DNA of 64,000 nucleotides. Origin: Papio anubis (Eukaryota; Chordata; Mammalia; Primates; Cercopithecidae). Of the stretch, positions 11,020 through 22,757 are shown piece by piece. The DNA lies in the NCBI RefSeq assembly GCF_008728515.1, contig NC_044984.1, forward strand, positions 91,125,181 to 91,189,180. Direction: 5' to 3'. Below the pieces are notes generated by a model. That model worked only from the letters and a program-made list of their open reading frames with translations. It was not told where the DNA came from and searched no databases. Positions within the stretch are counted from its first letter, which is position 1. The number at the start of each line of letters is the position of its first letter. Both the position numbers and the translations under genes were made by a program.

Positions 11020-12027
11020 TTTCTTTCTTCAACTTTTATTTTAAGTTCAGGGGCACATGTGCAGGATGTGCGGGTTTGTTATTTAGGTAAATGTGTGCCA
11101 TGATGGTTTCCTGCGCAGATCATCCTATCACCTAGGTATTAAGCCCAGCATCCATTGGCCATTCTTCCTGATGCTCTCCCTCCCTCTACCCCCCAGTAGG
11201 TCCCAGTGTGTGTCATCCCCCCTGATGTGCCCATGTGTTCTCATCATTCAGCTCCCACTTATAAGTGAGAACATGCGGTGTTTGGTTTTCTGTTCCTGAA
11301 TTAGTTTGCTGAGGATAATGGCTTCCAGCTCCATCCATAGGACATGATCTCGTTCCTTTTTATGGCTGCATAATATTCCATGGTGTATATGTACCACATT
11401 TTCTTTATCCAGTCTATCATTAACAGGCATTTAGGTTGATTCCATGTCTTCTCTATTGTGAATAGTGCTGCAGTGAACATATGCTTGCGTGTATCTTTAA
11501 AATAGAATGATTTATATTCCTTTGGATATTACCCAGTAATGAGATTGCTGGGTCAAATGGTATTTCTGCCTCTAGTCTTTGAGGAATCACCACGCTGTCT
11601 CCACAGTGGTTGAACTAATTCACACTCCCACCAACAGTGTAAAAGCGTTCCTTTTTCTCTGCAACCTTGCCAGCATCTGTTGTTTTTTGACTTTTTAATA
11701 ATAGTCATTCTGACTGCCGTGAGATAGCATCTCATTGTGGTTTTGATTTGGATTTCTCCAATGATCAGTGATGTTGAGCTTTTTTTCATGTTCGCTTGCT
11801 GCATGCATGTCTTTTGAGAAATGTCTATTTATGTCCTTTGCCCATTTTTAAATTTTTTTTTTCTTGCAAATTTGTTTGAGTTCTTTGTAGACTCTGGATA
11901 TTAGACCTTTGTCAGATGGGTAGATTGCAAAGATTTTTCTCCCATTCTGTAGGTTGCCTGTTCATTCTGATGATGGGTTCTTTTGCTGTGCAGAAGTTAT
12001 TTAGTTTAATTAGATACCATTTGTCAA
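11020..12027 (-). mobile_element. L1P (L1PA-type) 3' end, 5'-truncated, antisense
   Basis: The complement of a primate L1 3' UTR and ORF2 end: 'aagttcaggggcacatgtgc', 'cctaggtattaagcccagca', 'ttataagtgagaacatgcgg', 'tggtgtatatgtaccacatt'. It stops at 'ttagtttaattagataccat', inside ORF2, so about 1 kb of the element is present. No target-site duplication is obvious. Confidence 0.9.
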
Positions 12028-12690
12028 TAAAAATAGCTTAAATAAATGTGTTAATGAAGGTGATATTCATTTTTTGGAAGCTCTGATAATTCATTTGTAA
12101 AAGTTTAAGAAATAAAATTGTATCTTACAAATATAGGAATTGCCAAAAGTCTTCATATTTTTATGAGTCAAAGTCCCTCGAAGGGACAGCATCTTATGTT
12201 CCTTCACAATACTCTAGTTAGTGCCTTAACTAGTGGACTGGCTGATAATAGTATTTTCAATCCCAGGTGGGTGGTATAGTTTCCCTGCAGTGGGAAAACC
12301 ATGTATCGGCCTAACTCTGTTTTGTGATCATGGTTAATGACTCCAGCCTCCTTCTGCCTCTCTCTTTTCTTAGGGGAGGAGCCTACCCGTTTATCAATGC
12401 TGCTGAGCCTTTGGCCTTGCTGTAGCTCCTAGTTGGCTCTGTCCTTCCTGGAGACATTGCTTTGGCACTTTTACCCCTCTCTCACATATTTTCTACCTTC
12501 CTTACTCAACACATCCTTTTCCCTCCTTCCCTCAGTTTGTAAATATTTTCAAATATCCACCAGTAAAAAACCAAACTAAACAAACGAACAACAACAACAA
12601 CAACAACAACAAAAAGTAACAAACCTACTGTAAGCCTCTGTCATTTTCACAAAATGTCCTTCCAGCCAGACTCCTTAAGGGTAGAGTCTG
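12028..12690. other. Intron with (CAA)n run
   Basis: A (CAA)n-type run lies at about 12589-12613. The rest is mixed. The right part may be the decayed start of the L2 that is clear from 12700. Confidence 0.4.
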
Positions 12691-12699
12691 CTCTCTTCC

Positions 12700-13548
12700 T
12701 CTTCTTTCCTCCCCTCTCATTCACCCCTAAAGCCACTTCATTCTGGACCCTCTCATTCACCCCTAATGCCACTTCATTCTGGATTTGGACCAGAGAAATC
12801 ACTCTCGAGTTGGTCACCAAGGACTTAATCTATAATTCCAACATGTAGTTTTCAGACCCTCCAAGGCATTTGACATTGCTGACACCAATCACAACTTCCT
12901 GAAACTCTGCTCTCTCTGGATTCTCAGGTGCTGCCTTCTCCCAATTTTCCATCTCCCTCTCTGGTATCCTATCCATAATTACCTTTCTATTTCCCTAGGC
13001 TATCCTTTAAGTAAATGATCTCTATTTATTCTAGCTTAAAAGGCTTCTTATGAAGTGGTCCAAGCTGACATGTGCCACTTCCCACCCAACCCTCCGGTCA
13101 CACTGAATCACTGTGACTGCACGTGATGCATGTGGTGATGTATGCTTGCTTTACACCTTTGCACATGCAATTTTCTCCATTAGGAATAATCTTCCCCCGA
13201 AATCCCATTCTTACCATATCATTCTCTTCCTTCTCCTCCCCACTACCCACTGGCTCCCACTCATGCAAATACATTTCCTTAAACTCTGTCCATCCTTCAG
13301 ATTTCAGTTAAGTATCACTTCTTCCAGGAAGCTTTACCTGAACCCCAGGACTGGTTGATGTGCCTCACCCCCCTTCTAACTGATTATTCTTATTGTGACA
13401 CTCACCATGTTGGTTGTTAAGGACAATTTACTTGCGTGTTTGAAGCCTCCATTACGACATAAGCTTCTTAAGGCAACAATTTTGTTTTGTTCACTTGACA
13501 TCTCGGGCACCTAACACAGTGCCTGAAATCAAGCAATCAATCAATCAA
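12700..13548 (+). mobile_element. L2 LINE, ORF2 end and 3' UTR, sense
   Basis: A long L2 fossil. Around 12860 the translation has the decayed reverse-transcriptase phrase AFDIADTNHN. Around 13285 comes 'tcagatttcagttaagtatc', then the 3' block with 'gcttcttaaggcaacaattt' and a (TCAA)n tail at about 13532-13548. Many stops; not functional. Confidence 0.75.
12714..12785 (+). repeat. 36-bp tandem duplication
   Basis: Units 12714-12749 and 12750-12785 differ only at the AAGCC/ATGCC position. The duplication lies within the L2 or at its edge. Confidence 0.9.
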
Positions 13549-13559
13549 TAATGGTGCTT

Positions 13560-13860
13560 TCAGATTTCATTCATCATTAGACTACTATGCAACCACTAAT
13601 AATAATGTTGCAGAATAATTTTTATACAATGGAAAGGTGTTCATAGTACATTAGAACATATATAACACAAAATTATGAAATATTCATTGTATACATCAAA
13701 AGATCATTGGAAAATAGGGACTCCCCTTGGCAGGTGTGATTATGGATGATGTTTATTGTCTTCTTTTGCTTCTCTCTCTCTTTTAATCTGCTACAGTGAA
13801 GTACAATGAATACATATAACTTTTGTAACAAAAAATTGCTCAAGAAAAATGTTTCAGTGA
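13560..13860 (+). repeat. Old LINE 3' end, sense (probable L1M)
   Basis: Has the order 'actatgcaaccactaataat', 'ggtgttcatagtacattaga', 'tggcaggtgtgattatggat', 'ctacagtgaagtacaatgaa' and an A-rich tail. This is the usual layout of old L1 3' ends. Confidence 0.5.
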
Positions 13861-14019
13861 AGGTACAAACCTAATGAAAATTAAGCATTTAGCACCAGTT
13901 ACCATTTCCGGCAGATAGTATGTGCTCAGTAAATGTTAGCTCCTTTTCAAATATTTGAAAAAGATCTAGTGGACAGTGCTGTGGAAAAAAGACTAACGCA
14001 CAGGTTATTAGAAATAGGA

Positions 14020-14268
14020 AACTGCAGAGCAAGCTGGTTAGATGAAAATTTGGGATCTGAAGGACCTAGGCCTGAATCTTGGCTTTACTATTTCTTAGTT
14101 GTCTGATCTTAGAAGTTATCCAAGCTCTTAGACTTCATGCCTTATCTGCAAAATGGAGGTAGGCTATTTGCCGTATATATTTGATATAATGAAATGAAAT
14201 CAAATATATGTAGTATTAAACAGTGCCTGGCACACAACAGTCATGCAATAAATGGTAGTACAGTTGTT
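14020..14268 (+). repeat. MIR, sense
   Basis: Blocks 'taggcctgaatcttggcttt', 'atgccttatctgcaaaatgg' and 'acagtgcctggcacacaaca' followed by 'caataaatggta'. Confidence 0.75.
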
Positions 14269-14269
14269 G

Positions 14270-15290
14270 TTATTTCTTACATCTTACTTTATCTTTACTA
14301 CTTACTTTACTTTATTTTCTTTATCTTTGTCAATTTGATCAAGTTGTTTTTATGACCTTTTTTTCTGTTATTTTAGACATTCACTGTACTTTTCCTTTCC
14401 CATTCTGCAGACTCAGACATGTGGTTCCCTACTGTAATACCCAATCCAACTTTCCTCTCACCAAGAGGCTCTTACCTGTTTCCCTCATAGGCCATCCCCA
14501 ATTAGATGAGACTGTGATGAATTTTACCTTCCTACTTTAATCTCACCATCTAGAAATCTCTAGAATTTTTGCTCCTTCTCTCCTACTCTTTCTATCTCCT
14601 AGATTTTACTGAGATAATTTAGTACTTTTTAATCAAAGTATCCTGATGCTTTTCCTTTGAACTATTTCTTTCCTTTTTAAAGAAACTCTATTTCTAATTT
14701 CAAATATCTAATCCTAGTCATTGTACCACTGAGAAAGTGCTGCTGTTCTTCCTCCCTCCTTCTTTTCATTCATCTTCAAAGCCTTCAGAGTCTTTCAGTT
14801 TCTGTTCTGCTTCATAGGTTGTTGATTGAATCCTTTTCTCTTTCTTTTTAAGTGTTTTCCTCAGATTATATTCTGATTCCATGATCTCCGCAAATACCTT
14901 TCTTGAACCCTGCGAGGTGAGTGATGTGCTCTCAACTCAGTACCAGAATTTTTGGGTGTGGCTGTTTTTTCTCAGGGTTTGTTAGAGATTATTCCATCAT
15001 ATCTAGCTTTGAGTGTCTCAAATGAGAACTGTAGTGTCAGTCTAATTTCCATTTTCTTTTGGTAAGAAATTTGTTCTTTCTTTCTGAAAACTTACAGGAT
15101 TTTCTCTTTTGTCTCTGTAGCTCAGTAATTTTACCAGCATATGTCTGGGTATATGCCTTTTCTTTCTCTGCCTAGAAATCAGTGAGCACTTTCAATCTGC
15201 AGGTAAATCTCTTTCTAGCTGTCAGAAAATTTCTTCTTGCTTAATTATTGCCTAGTAACTCTCTGTTCTTTCTTCTTCTTCAGTTACTAG
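14270..15290. other. Pyrimidine-rich intron sequence, unassigned
   Basis: About 1 kb rich in CT and TTTC tracts. About 14930-15270 may be an antisense LINE fossil, but no family is certain. No exon seen. Confidence 0.35.
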
Positions 15291-15294
15291 TACA

Positions 15295-15870
15295 TCGAGA
15301 ACCATCTGGCCTAGGTTCAGATCTTAAGCATGTGACTTAACTTCTTTATGCCTTAATTTCCTCATCTCGAAAATGGGAGTGTCTTAGTCTGTTTGACTGC
15401 TATAACAAAATACCTTAGACTGGGTAATTTATAAACAGTTGAAACCTATTGTTCATAGCTCTGGAGTTTGGGAAGTCCAAAGGAATAATGCAATGGTAGA
15501 TTTGGTGTCTGGTGAAGGATGGCTCTGCTTTATAGATGGCACCTTCTATGTGTCCTTACATGGTCGAAGGGGCAGATGGGCTTTCTCAAGTTTGTCTTTT
15601 ATTAGGACAAGTCTGTCCTCTTGTCTTTCATAAGGACAGTAATCTTATGCGGGAGGACAGAGCCCTCATTACCTAATCACCTCCCAAAGTCTCTACCTCT
15701 AATAGCATCATGTGGGGGTTACATTTCAACATGTGAATTTTAAGGGGACACAAACATTCAGAGGATAATAATGGCACTTAATTGATAGGATTGTTAAGAA
15801 GATGTTAAATGCCTAGACCAGTGCCTGGATCATAGTAAGCACTATTGAGTGTTGACTATTATAATTTATA
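15295..15870 (+). repeat. MIR split by an MLT1 LTR
   Basis: MIR text at 15295-15378 ('ggcctaggttcagatcttaa', 'ttaatttcctcatctcgaaa') resumes at about 15770-15870 ('gatgttaaatgcctagacca', 'gtgcctggatcatagtaagc'). Confidence 0.7.
15379..15770 (-). mobile_element. MaLR (MLT1-type) solo LTR, antisense, inside the MIR
   Basis: The complement of an MLT1-type LTR: 'gtcttagtctgtttgactgc', 'cttagactgggtaatttata', 'tacctaatcacctcccaaag', 'aaggggacacaaacattcag'. No internal retroviral sequence accompanies it. Confidence 0.8.
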
Positions 15871-16470
15871 TGTCAAGTCTTGATCTGTCTTCTAAGTCTA
15901 TTATGTTTTTCTTTATAATTTCCATTTATTTTTATCATCTATAACTTGAACTACTTTTACTTCCACTTGATCTTTCTGATTATTAATTTAGGTTTCCGTA
16001 TTGACCATCTTCTCAAAATTATCTGAAAACTTTATATCTCTATACATGCTCTTACTTTTTTGATTTGTTGTCTCAATTTTAATCAGTTTTATTTTACTGC
16101 TGCCACCTTTTCTGGGGGTTGTATTTGTTCTTCCTCTTGCCAACTGCTGGATCTTTTTTGCTGGGCTGTTTCCCTTTGTCCGTTTGTTGTGAGTCATATC
16201 TAGCTGTTGGATTAATTTCAGTAGTGGCCATGCTGCAAGTGGTGGTTAAGAATAGCTAATTCTGCCTATATGGGTTGGTTCTATACCAGACTTCAAAAGT
16301 TCAATTCCCTGTAAGGCACCAGGAGAAGCAGCAAAGATCAATATTCTTTAGTTTCAGGAGTGGAGAGGACTCAGGCCACCTTCAAGCCCCTCACAGGTCC
16401 TGAGAAACCAAGAAGGCAGCCAGCCAGAGCTGTCACTCTTTGGAACTAGAGACCTTGTTCCAAGCTCTTT
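15870..16470. other. Intron sequence, unassigned
   Basis: 15870-16200 is T-rich. 16200-16470 is more GC-rich and leads into the CAG tract region. I cannot name a repeat family. Confidence 0.35.
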
Positions 16471-16622
16471 TTGGATGCTGTACCTGATCTTTGATCCATG
16501 GCTGCCTGCACCTGGTTCCCAGGCTCTTGTCCATCCCAGAGTGCAGAAGATCCTGTACCAGCTCTATCTGTTCTTACCTGTCACCTTCTATGACCCACCT
16601 GCCTCCTGCAGCAACAGCAGCA

Positions 16623-16657
<35 letters not shown>

Positions 16658-16800
16658 TCTGGAGAAGCTGATTGTTGGATTGGATTGGGAAAGGGAGGGC
16701 AGCAAGGGCATGCCCAAGCTATCACCTGTGCAGAATCTCCCAACTCCCTTCTATTCCTCCCTCTCATTATTATTATTGATCATTGTTATTATATGTTGAT
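16470..16800. other. GC-richer island around a CAG tract, unassigned
   Basis: Two long overlapping open frames cross this island (136 and 102 codons), one reading poly-Ser and one poly-Ala through the CAG run. Neither has good splice sites, and the frames disagree. The island may be an old retrocopy or LTR piece; I recognise no parent gene. Confidence 0.35.
16609..16656 (+). repeat. CAG trinucleotide tract, 16 units
   Basis: 14 CAG units with CAA interruptions at units 2 and 6, then an uninterrupted run of 10 CAG. It is intronic, between window exons 5 and 6, and so is not part of the predicted protein. Confidence 0.95.
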
Positions 16801-17540
16801 GATCATCATCAGATATGAATTTTATTACTTTACATGCATTACTTCCCCTTTATATTACGTTTCCTCCTTTATGAAGTTAGGCTGACTTAATTGGCCTCTT
16901 GAATTCCTTCCAGCTTGCTGATCTCATGAGAGCTATTTTTCTGTATTTTCAGTCTACAGTTTCTTCAATTATCAGGACATTTGATTTCTGCAGGAGCTTA
17001 AAGTACAGATTGTGTTAAATTGTACAGATTGTGTGAAATCAAATATATTCTATACTTTCAGACTTACTAATCTTGAGGATGTGTCACCACTCAATGACAA
17101 TACTGTTGCTATGCTTTAGAGTCACTTGAGGCTGAACAGCTTGCTTCTTGGTGTATTATATTAAACACAGACTTAAAAAACAAAACCCAAAGCAGCTTTT
17201 CTGTCAAAACAACATCAGTTTTACAACGTCTTTTTCACAGAGTTGATGTTTACTGGAAAAAGGAGCACTTAAATATTATAAAGCATAAAATCAGCTGTGA
17301 CTTGATGCTTTCTTGACAATTTTCCTTTATAGTATAGATTATGTCACACGAATGGGCCACTTAAAATTTTTTTTCATGTGAAAGTGTCTGATAGAAAAAG
17401 ACATTTAGAGATTATTTTTATAATACAAAAATAAACATCGTGGTTATTTAAAATCTTTTTAAAATTAATGACTGAACCTTGAGCTTCCTTATTACATGAA
17501 AAAGTGGATTACTGATTGTATAATAGGAGTGAATGAAAGT
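16800..17540. other. Intron sequence, no repeat recognised
   Basis: AT-rich, with no exon or named repeat. A short direct repeat 'gtacagattgtgt' occurs twice at about 17003-17035. Confidence 0.4.
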
Positions 17541-17544
17541 TACT

Positions 17545-17700
17545 TACATTTCTTGTGTTTATTCAATCAGCAAACATTCATTGAGGGCCACTTATATGCA
17601 AGAATGATGCTGGGGAGTGGGGACGTACTAGGAAGCCAGTCCTCATCTCTGCCCTCAGGAAGCCTATTATCTGGTTAGGGAGGGAGAGAAAATAGTTTAC
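17545..17700 (-). repeat. L2 3' end, antisense
   Basis: Complement of the L2 tail: 'attcaatcagcaaacattca', 'ttgagggccacttatatgca', then 'tctgccctcaggaagcctat'. Confidence 0.6.
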
Positions 17701-17754
17701 AATTTCTGTAACAATTCTAATTTTAACAAAAATCTAGAAGACAATTCAAGTATT

Positions 17755-17880
17755 ATTTTTATATATTAGTGCCATTATCATATTATATATAATACCATAT
17801 CATATATCTCATCATATGGCATCAATATATAATATAAACTATATAGTACTAATACATATTATATATACATATACGTGGCA
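17755..17880. repeat. AT-rich low-complexity stretch
   Basis: Interlaced TATA, ATCATAT and ATATAC runs. It is likely unstable, with no element boundary seen. Confidence 0.7.
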
Positions 17881-18039
17881 TGATGACATAACGTATTTGT
17901 TATTTTTGTCCTATATTGATATTTGGTATAATTGGAAACAATAAGTGAAATATACTAAAAGGGGAGATGTTGAAATATGGTTGTGCTGAACAAATTAGCA
18001 TATCTTTTATTTCCCTTCTAACCTGGGATCTAATCACAG

Positions 18040-18205
18040 TTGATAATTGTTGAGGTTAAGAGTGTGGGCTCTAAGAAAGAATTCTTATTCAATTCCTTGA
18101 ACAAGTCATTTAACTTCCCTTGTTTTCATTTCCTCTCCTATAAAATGTCGGTGAGTGCCAATGTCATTGGCCTCTGGGATGATGTGAGTGGCATGCATAA
18201 CATAT
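18040..18205 (+). repeat. MIR fragment, sense
   Basis: 'gaggttaagagtgtgggctc', 'ttcatttcctctcctataaa' and a degraded tail. Confidence 0.6.
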
Positions 18206-18880
18206 TTAGAAGGGCACCTCCTCCCTTGTTTTAAGAGCTTTGTAGATGTCAGCTGTTCTTCCTGTTCCATGCCTGGCCTCCTTACTCTTCTGGGAGCCTC
18301 CTAGAAGCAAGGGCTTTTCATCTCCATATTCTTCTTCTCTGTATTCACTTTGTCATCTCTGTATTCTCATCAGTGTGCTGCCCTCCTGCCTGGTTCAGAG
18401 TAAGGACTCAGTAACTTCTTCCTGGATAAGAGAGAGAGAGACAGAGAGAGAGACTGAGGCTGTCCATCATCCTGCCATTCACATAGCACATTCCTGAATT
18501 AAACGTTTACACAAGTTCTAGGTTTAAAAAAATATGTCCTTTGTAGGGCATAGCAGCTTGGAATTAGAAAATTTCAGAACCTAAAGATACCTCACAATTT
18601 TGTAGTTCTGCTGCATTTTATTTTTTATCATTTAGTAGCCAAGAAATGTTTTAAAGACATATAATACCCAATATTTCAATCATTTTTTCAGAGGATGCTC
18701 AAGGTTTAGAGGCATGTGGGGACTTGTTTAAAGCCTCAGTGACGTGGTAGCACCAATGACTGGCCAGGATCCAGTGCTTCAGCTAGATTTCAGTATCTGT
18801 ATCAGAGTCCTACACTGCCTGTTTATATTGCTTTATCGTGTGTTCCATTATCCTGTCAATTAATTATTTCCCCTACTTGC
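18205..18880. other. Intron with short GA microsatellite
   Basis: A (GA)n-rich run lies at about 18428-18456. About 18250-18420 may be a decayed L2. Nothing else is assigned. Confidence 0.4.
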
Positions 18881-19130
18881 CTTCTCCTCTTTATGCCAAC
18901 TTTTTTGTTCTTTAAAATTACCAAAGAGAAGTTGTTAATCTGCTTTCAGCCTAGACAGCCACATTCTCTGAGACAGTTTCCCTGACCTTCCCCAATCTGG
19001 GCTTGCTAGCAAAGTGCCCCGTGCTTTATCTGCTACACAATTGGCCATGCGGTATTTTGATTATCTGTCTGGCTATTCATATTCTCCATTAAACAAAACA
19101 CTAGGCTTCATGACCTCCCTCTTAAGAGAG
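18880..19130 (+). repeat. L2 fragment, sense
   Basis: 'agacagtttccctgaccttc' and 'aaacactaggcttcatgacc' are in L2 3'-region order. Confidence 0.5.
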
Positions 19131-19134
19131 AGTG

Positions 19135-19385
19135 CAATGTTGTAGTTTAGACTGTGGGCCTGGAGCCAGACTACCTAGGTTCAAATTATAGCTCTTCTAT
19201 TTACTAACCATCTAACCTTGGGAGAGTTGCTGAAACCTCACTGAGCTACTGCTTTGTCCTCTCTCAAATAAGCTTGATAATGGTGCCCACTCAGAGTTGT
19301 GGGGATCATATAAATAATGCATTTAAGTCCTTCAGAGGGTGGCTGGCACGTAGGACATGTTTAATAAATCTTAGCTCTTATTATT
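19135..19385 (+). repeat. MIR, sense
   Basis: Blocks 'cctaggttcaaattatagct', 'ctaaccttgggagagttgct' and 'ggtggctggcacgtaggaca' with 'aataaatcttagct'. Confidence 0.8.
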
Positions 19386-19389
19386 TTCT

Positions 19390-20055
19390 ATTTTCATTTT
19401 TATCAAGTACCTAAGCACTTAGAAAATATTTGTTGAATAAACGTCTGCCTGTCTGGCTCTGGGGTCACACAGATAAAGTCTAATGTCTCTTCCATACAAT
19501 GGTTTTTTAAGTAAAAACATGTTAAATAATGATGGGGCCTAATAAAAACATAGCATGTAGCCCTTGACCATCATGGGTTTGGTGTCTAGTGGAGATGACA
19601 AAAAAACAAAACAAAACACACAAAGCAAGTAACCACTATAATGCTTAATAGAAAGAAAATTACTGCCTATTAATATTTGCAAATTTTATTGGGAACAACA
19701 TAAAATTTCTGGGTGTTTCCCTATTAACAACCTCATCTTAGTGGCATGAAAGTTGTTGTGTAGAGCATTGTGAAATTTTAGAAGGAAAGGATTTTGAGAG
19801 ATTATCCTTCATTTAAAAAATAAGAAAACATGTTAGAAATGTATCAAAGAAAAAATTTCAAAGGGTTATTACTGTAATTCATTGAAATACTAGGTATTAT
19901 AAGTCTTTAAAACATTTATTGGATGCTAAAACCTGTAAAAACTACCAAAGTTCTTGATAGATTTCATTACTGTGAGAGTAGTCTGGTAACTTGGAGGCTT
20001 GTTATAAACGCTGTGTATTGTATTGTTCTTCCCCACCCAACCGTTTTTCTTTTAG
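19390..20055. other. Intron sequence upstream of window exon 6
   Basis: No firm repeat. About 19555-19660 may be antisense L2. It ends in the pyrimidine tract and TTTTAG of the 20056 exon. Confidence 0.4.
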
Positions 20056-20211
20056 GACATACAGTGGCCAAGCAAGTATATTACAAGAATAAAAGGAAGG
20101 ACCCCTCGAAGTGGTTACCTGCTCTTCGTCTGTTTGATGTGGCACTGAAGCTCTGTAGAACAACAGCAGTGGAGGAACATGAGGTGGAAGCTGAAATCCT
20201 TTTTCAGAAAG
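20056..20211 (+). CDS. CFAP54: CFAP54 internal exon (window exon 6)
   Basis: 156 nt. Acceptor TTCTTTTAG ends at 20055; donor GTAAAA starts at 20212. Two bases complete a Gly codon, then 51 codons, then one base. A basic stretch (KQVYYKNKRKDPSKW) precedes a helix with LPALRLFDVALKLCRTTAVE and an acidic helix ending ILFQK. The intron upstream is 9.6 kb. Confidence 0.84.
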
Positions 20212-20714
20212 GTAAAATGCAGCTGGGGTCAGAACTATGACAAAATTTGCGGAATTCTTTTTTCTATTAACAACAGGATTATTGAAAATTTGGTCCTTGA
20301 CTATAAAAATTACAGACATACAAAGGGCTTAGAGATGGTTAACACAATGGTACCTCCACCAAATCCAGTCTTAGGTAAAAGAACACTGCTTATTTTATGT
20401 CTAGAAAGAAAAAAGTGTGACTACTTCATTTTGTTTACAATTATAATTGATTCTTCTTATACAAAGTTTCATGTTTGACTGAAAAATGGCAGCATACCCT
20501 TTTAGCTATAAATAATATTACTTAAATAATGTTTGGAAGACTTTTTTTCTGCATCATTTCATTACTTAGCTAAACATTTTGGTTAACTTTTATAAATAAG
20601 AGATATACACTCATTGAAATTAAATAGCTACAGCATACCTATACTTAAAACATATATAACACCTATTTACTTAATACATTTATATACTTTTATTGTGGCC
20701 ATTTTACCCCTAAG

Positions 20715-20985
20715 AAAAAGATGAGGATGACTGCTATGATTTACTGAGTGTCCGCTAGATGCTAGGTGCTGTATTGAATATGTTACATCTCATAGTGCTA
20801 ATTCTTAAAATAGCCCTGCAAGATAGGCATAACAAATCCCACTTGGCGATGAGGAAAATTAGGTGAGGTCTGGTTAAGGGACTTTCCGAAAGTGAACAGC
20901 CACTAAATGATAGTGCCCAGATGTGAGCTCAGAGCTGGCCAGCTCTGTGCCCTTTCCACTGGCTGCATGAAAGCTGTGAATCCTT
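20715..20985 (-). repeat. MIR, antisense
   Basis: Complement of MIR: 'tttactgagtgtccgctaga', 'aatcccacttggcgatgagg' and 'agtgcccagatgtgagctca'. The interval 20212-20714 before it shows no repeat I recognise. Confidence 0.7.
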
Positions 20986-21055
20986 TCTACCGTGATTATA
21001 GAAGTTTCCCTTTCTATCCTTGTTGCTACCCATGTGCTCTGCTAGTGCCTACATT

Positions 21056-21347
21056 GTTTTTTTTTTGAGGCGGAGTCTCGCTCTGTTGCCCAGGCTGGAG
21101 TGCAGTGGCATGATCTTGGCTTGCTACAACCTTCGCCTCCTGGGTCCAAGCAATTCTCCTTCCTCAGCCTCCTGAGTAACTGGGACCATAGGCGTGCGCC
21201 ACCACACTTGGCTAATTTTTGTATTTTTAGCAGAGATAGGGTTTCACTATGTTGGCCAGGCTGATCTCGAACTCCTGACCTCAAGGTATCCACCAGCCTC
21301 GGCCTCCCAAAGTGCTAGGATTACAGGCATGAGCCACCAGGCCTGGC
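21056..21347 (-). mobile_element. Alu, antisense, with 17-bp target-site duplication
   Basis: Flanked by CTGCTAGTGCCTACATT (21039-21055) and CTGCTAGTGCCTATATT starting at 21348. AluS-like. Confidence 0.92.
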
Positions 21348-21479
21348 CTGCTAGTGCCTATATTTGAAGGCTGGAGCTCACCATAAGGACTGGGAGCTGC
21401 GAGGGCCAGCGCGTTTGCATTATCATAGAGAGTTTTCAGCCATTTGCTGACTTTTTAGGATTTAATTTTTCTCCTTAGG

Positions 21480-22378
21480 TTTGTGTGTGTATTTTTTTTT
21501 AAATTTTAAAAGTGTTTTCAATCTATTTTTAACTGATGTAACAATTGTATATATTTATGGGGTATAGTGTGATGTTTTTGATACATGTATATATTGTGGC
21601 ATGATTCAATCAAGCTAATTAGCATATCCATCACTTCACATACTTATCTTTTTTTGTGGTGAAAGCGTTTAAAATCTATAATTATTATTATAGTCACCAT
21701 GTTGTACAATAGGTCTCCAGAACTTATTCCTCCCGTTTAACTGAAACTTTGTACCCTTTGACCAATATCTCCCTATTTCCCCACCATCCCTGACTTTTTA
21801 AGATTCTTCAGTTAAGTGAGATCATGCAATATTTGTCTTTATGTACCTGGCTTATTTCACTGAGAATAAGATCCTCCAGGTTCATCCATGATGTCTGCAA
21901 ATAACAGGATTTCTTTCTATTTTAAGGCTGAATAGTATTCCATTGTGTATATATATCACATTTTCTTTCTTTTTTTTTCTTTTTTTTTTTTTGAGACTAA
22001 GTCTCACTCTGTCACCCAGGCTGGAGTGCAGTGGTGTGATCTCAGCTCACTGCAACCTCCACCTCCCAGGTTCAAGCGATTCTTCTGCTTCAGCCTCCTG
22101 AGTAGCTGGAATTACAGGCGTGCACCACCATGCCCGGCTAATTTTTGTATTTTTAGTAGAAACGGGGTTTCACCATGTTGAGTGAGCTGGTCTCAAACTC
22201 CTTACCTTGCGATCTACCTGCCTCAGCTTCCCAAAGTGCTGGGATTACAGGCATGAGCCACCACACCCAGCCATATCACATTTTCTTTATCCATGCACCT
22301 GTTGAAGGGTACTTAGATTGATTCCATATCTTGGCTATTGTGAATAATGTGAATAATGCTACAATGAACATGAGAGGG
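21480..22378 (-). mobile_element. L1M 3' end, antisense, split by an Alu
   Basis: The complement of an old L1 3' region: 'tatttatggggtatagtgtg', 'ccaccatccctgacttttta', 'gcttatttcactgagaataa'. The text continues after the Alu with 'atcacattttctttatccat'. It carries stops throughout. Confidence 0.8.
21970..22272 (-). mobile_element. Alu, antisense, inserted in L1M
   Basis: Flanked on both sides by the 16-bp ATATCACATTTTCTTT, the duplicated L1 target. Dimeric and full length. Confidence 0.92.
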
Positions 22379-22379
22379 T

Positions 22380-22757
22380 AGATGTTTTCTGATATCTGTG
22401 AAGGAGACAGGGGAAAGAGGAGAATGCATGTCAAAAAAGGGAGTGTAAGACACAGGAGGAGGGAGAAGCATAAGGGAATGGAGAGAAAAGTTAGATGGGA
22501 AGATGGGAAGACCAGTTGTGCAGGGCAAGCCAAAGGAGGCTTGCCTCACGTTGCTTCCTGAATGCAGGGGAAGCCTGAGAGTTCTGAAGAAGGAGGCAAT
22601 GGGTCTTTCCTTATTGGCTTACCCTTTGGAAGAAATAGACAGACATACAAAAGGACAGCACACCAAATGTTCTGAATTTCCAACATGAAATATTTGTTCT
22701 TAAATTCTAAGTCCTAGAAAAAGGGAAAACCATCTTTGTATCTTTTTCTTCTTTCAG
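22380..22757. other. Purine-rich intron sequence
   Basis: About 22395-22550 is G/A-rich, with many GGAGA tracts. No named repeat. It ends in the TTCTTTCAG acceptor of the next exon. Confidence 0.45.

Noticed and set aside
12589..12613. (CAA)n run considered as a tandem array of interest
   Set aside because: A short simple repeat of ordinary length.
16475..16885. 136-codon frame with poly-Ser through the CAG tract
   Set aside because: An overlapping frame reads poly-Ala equally well. There are no exon borders, and the 10449-20056 junction is already in phase.
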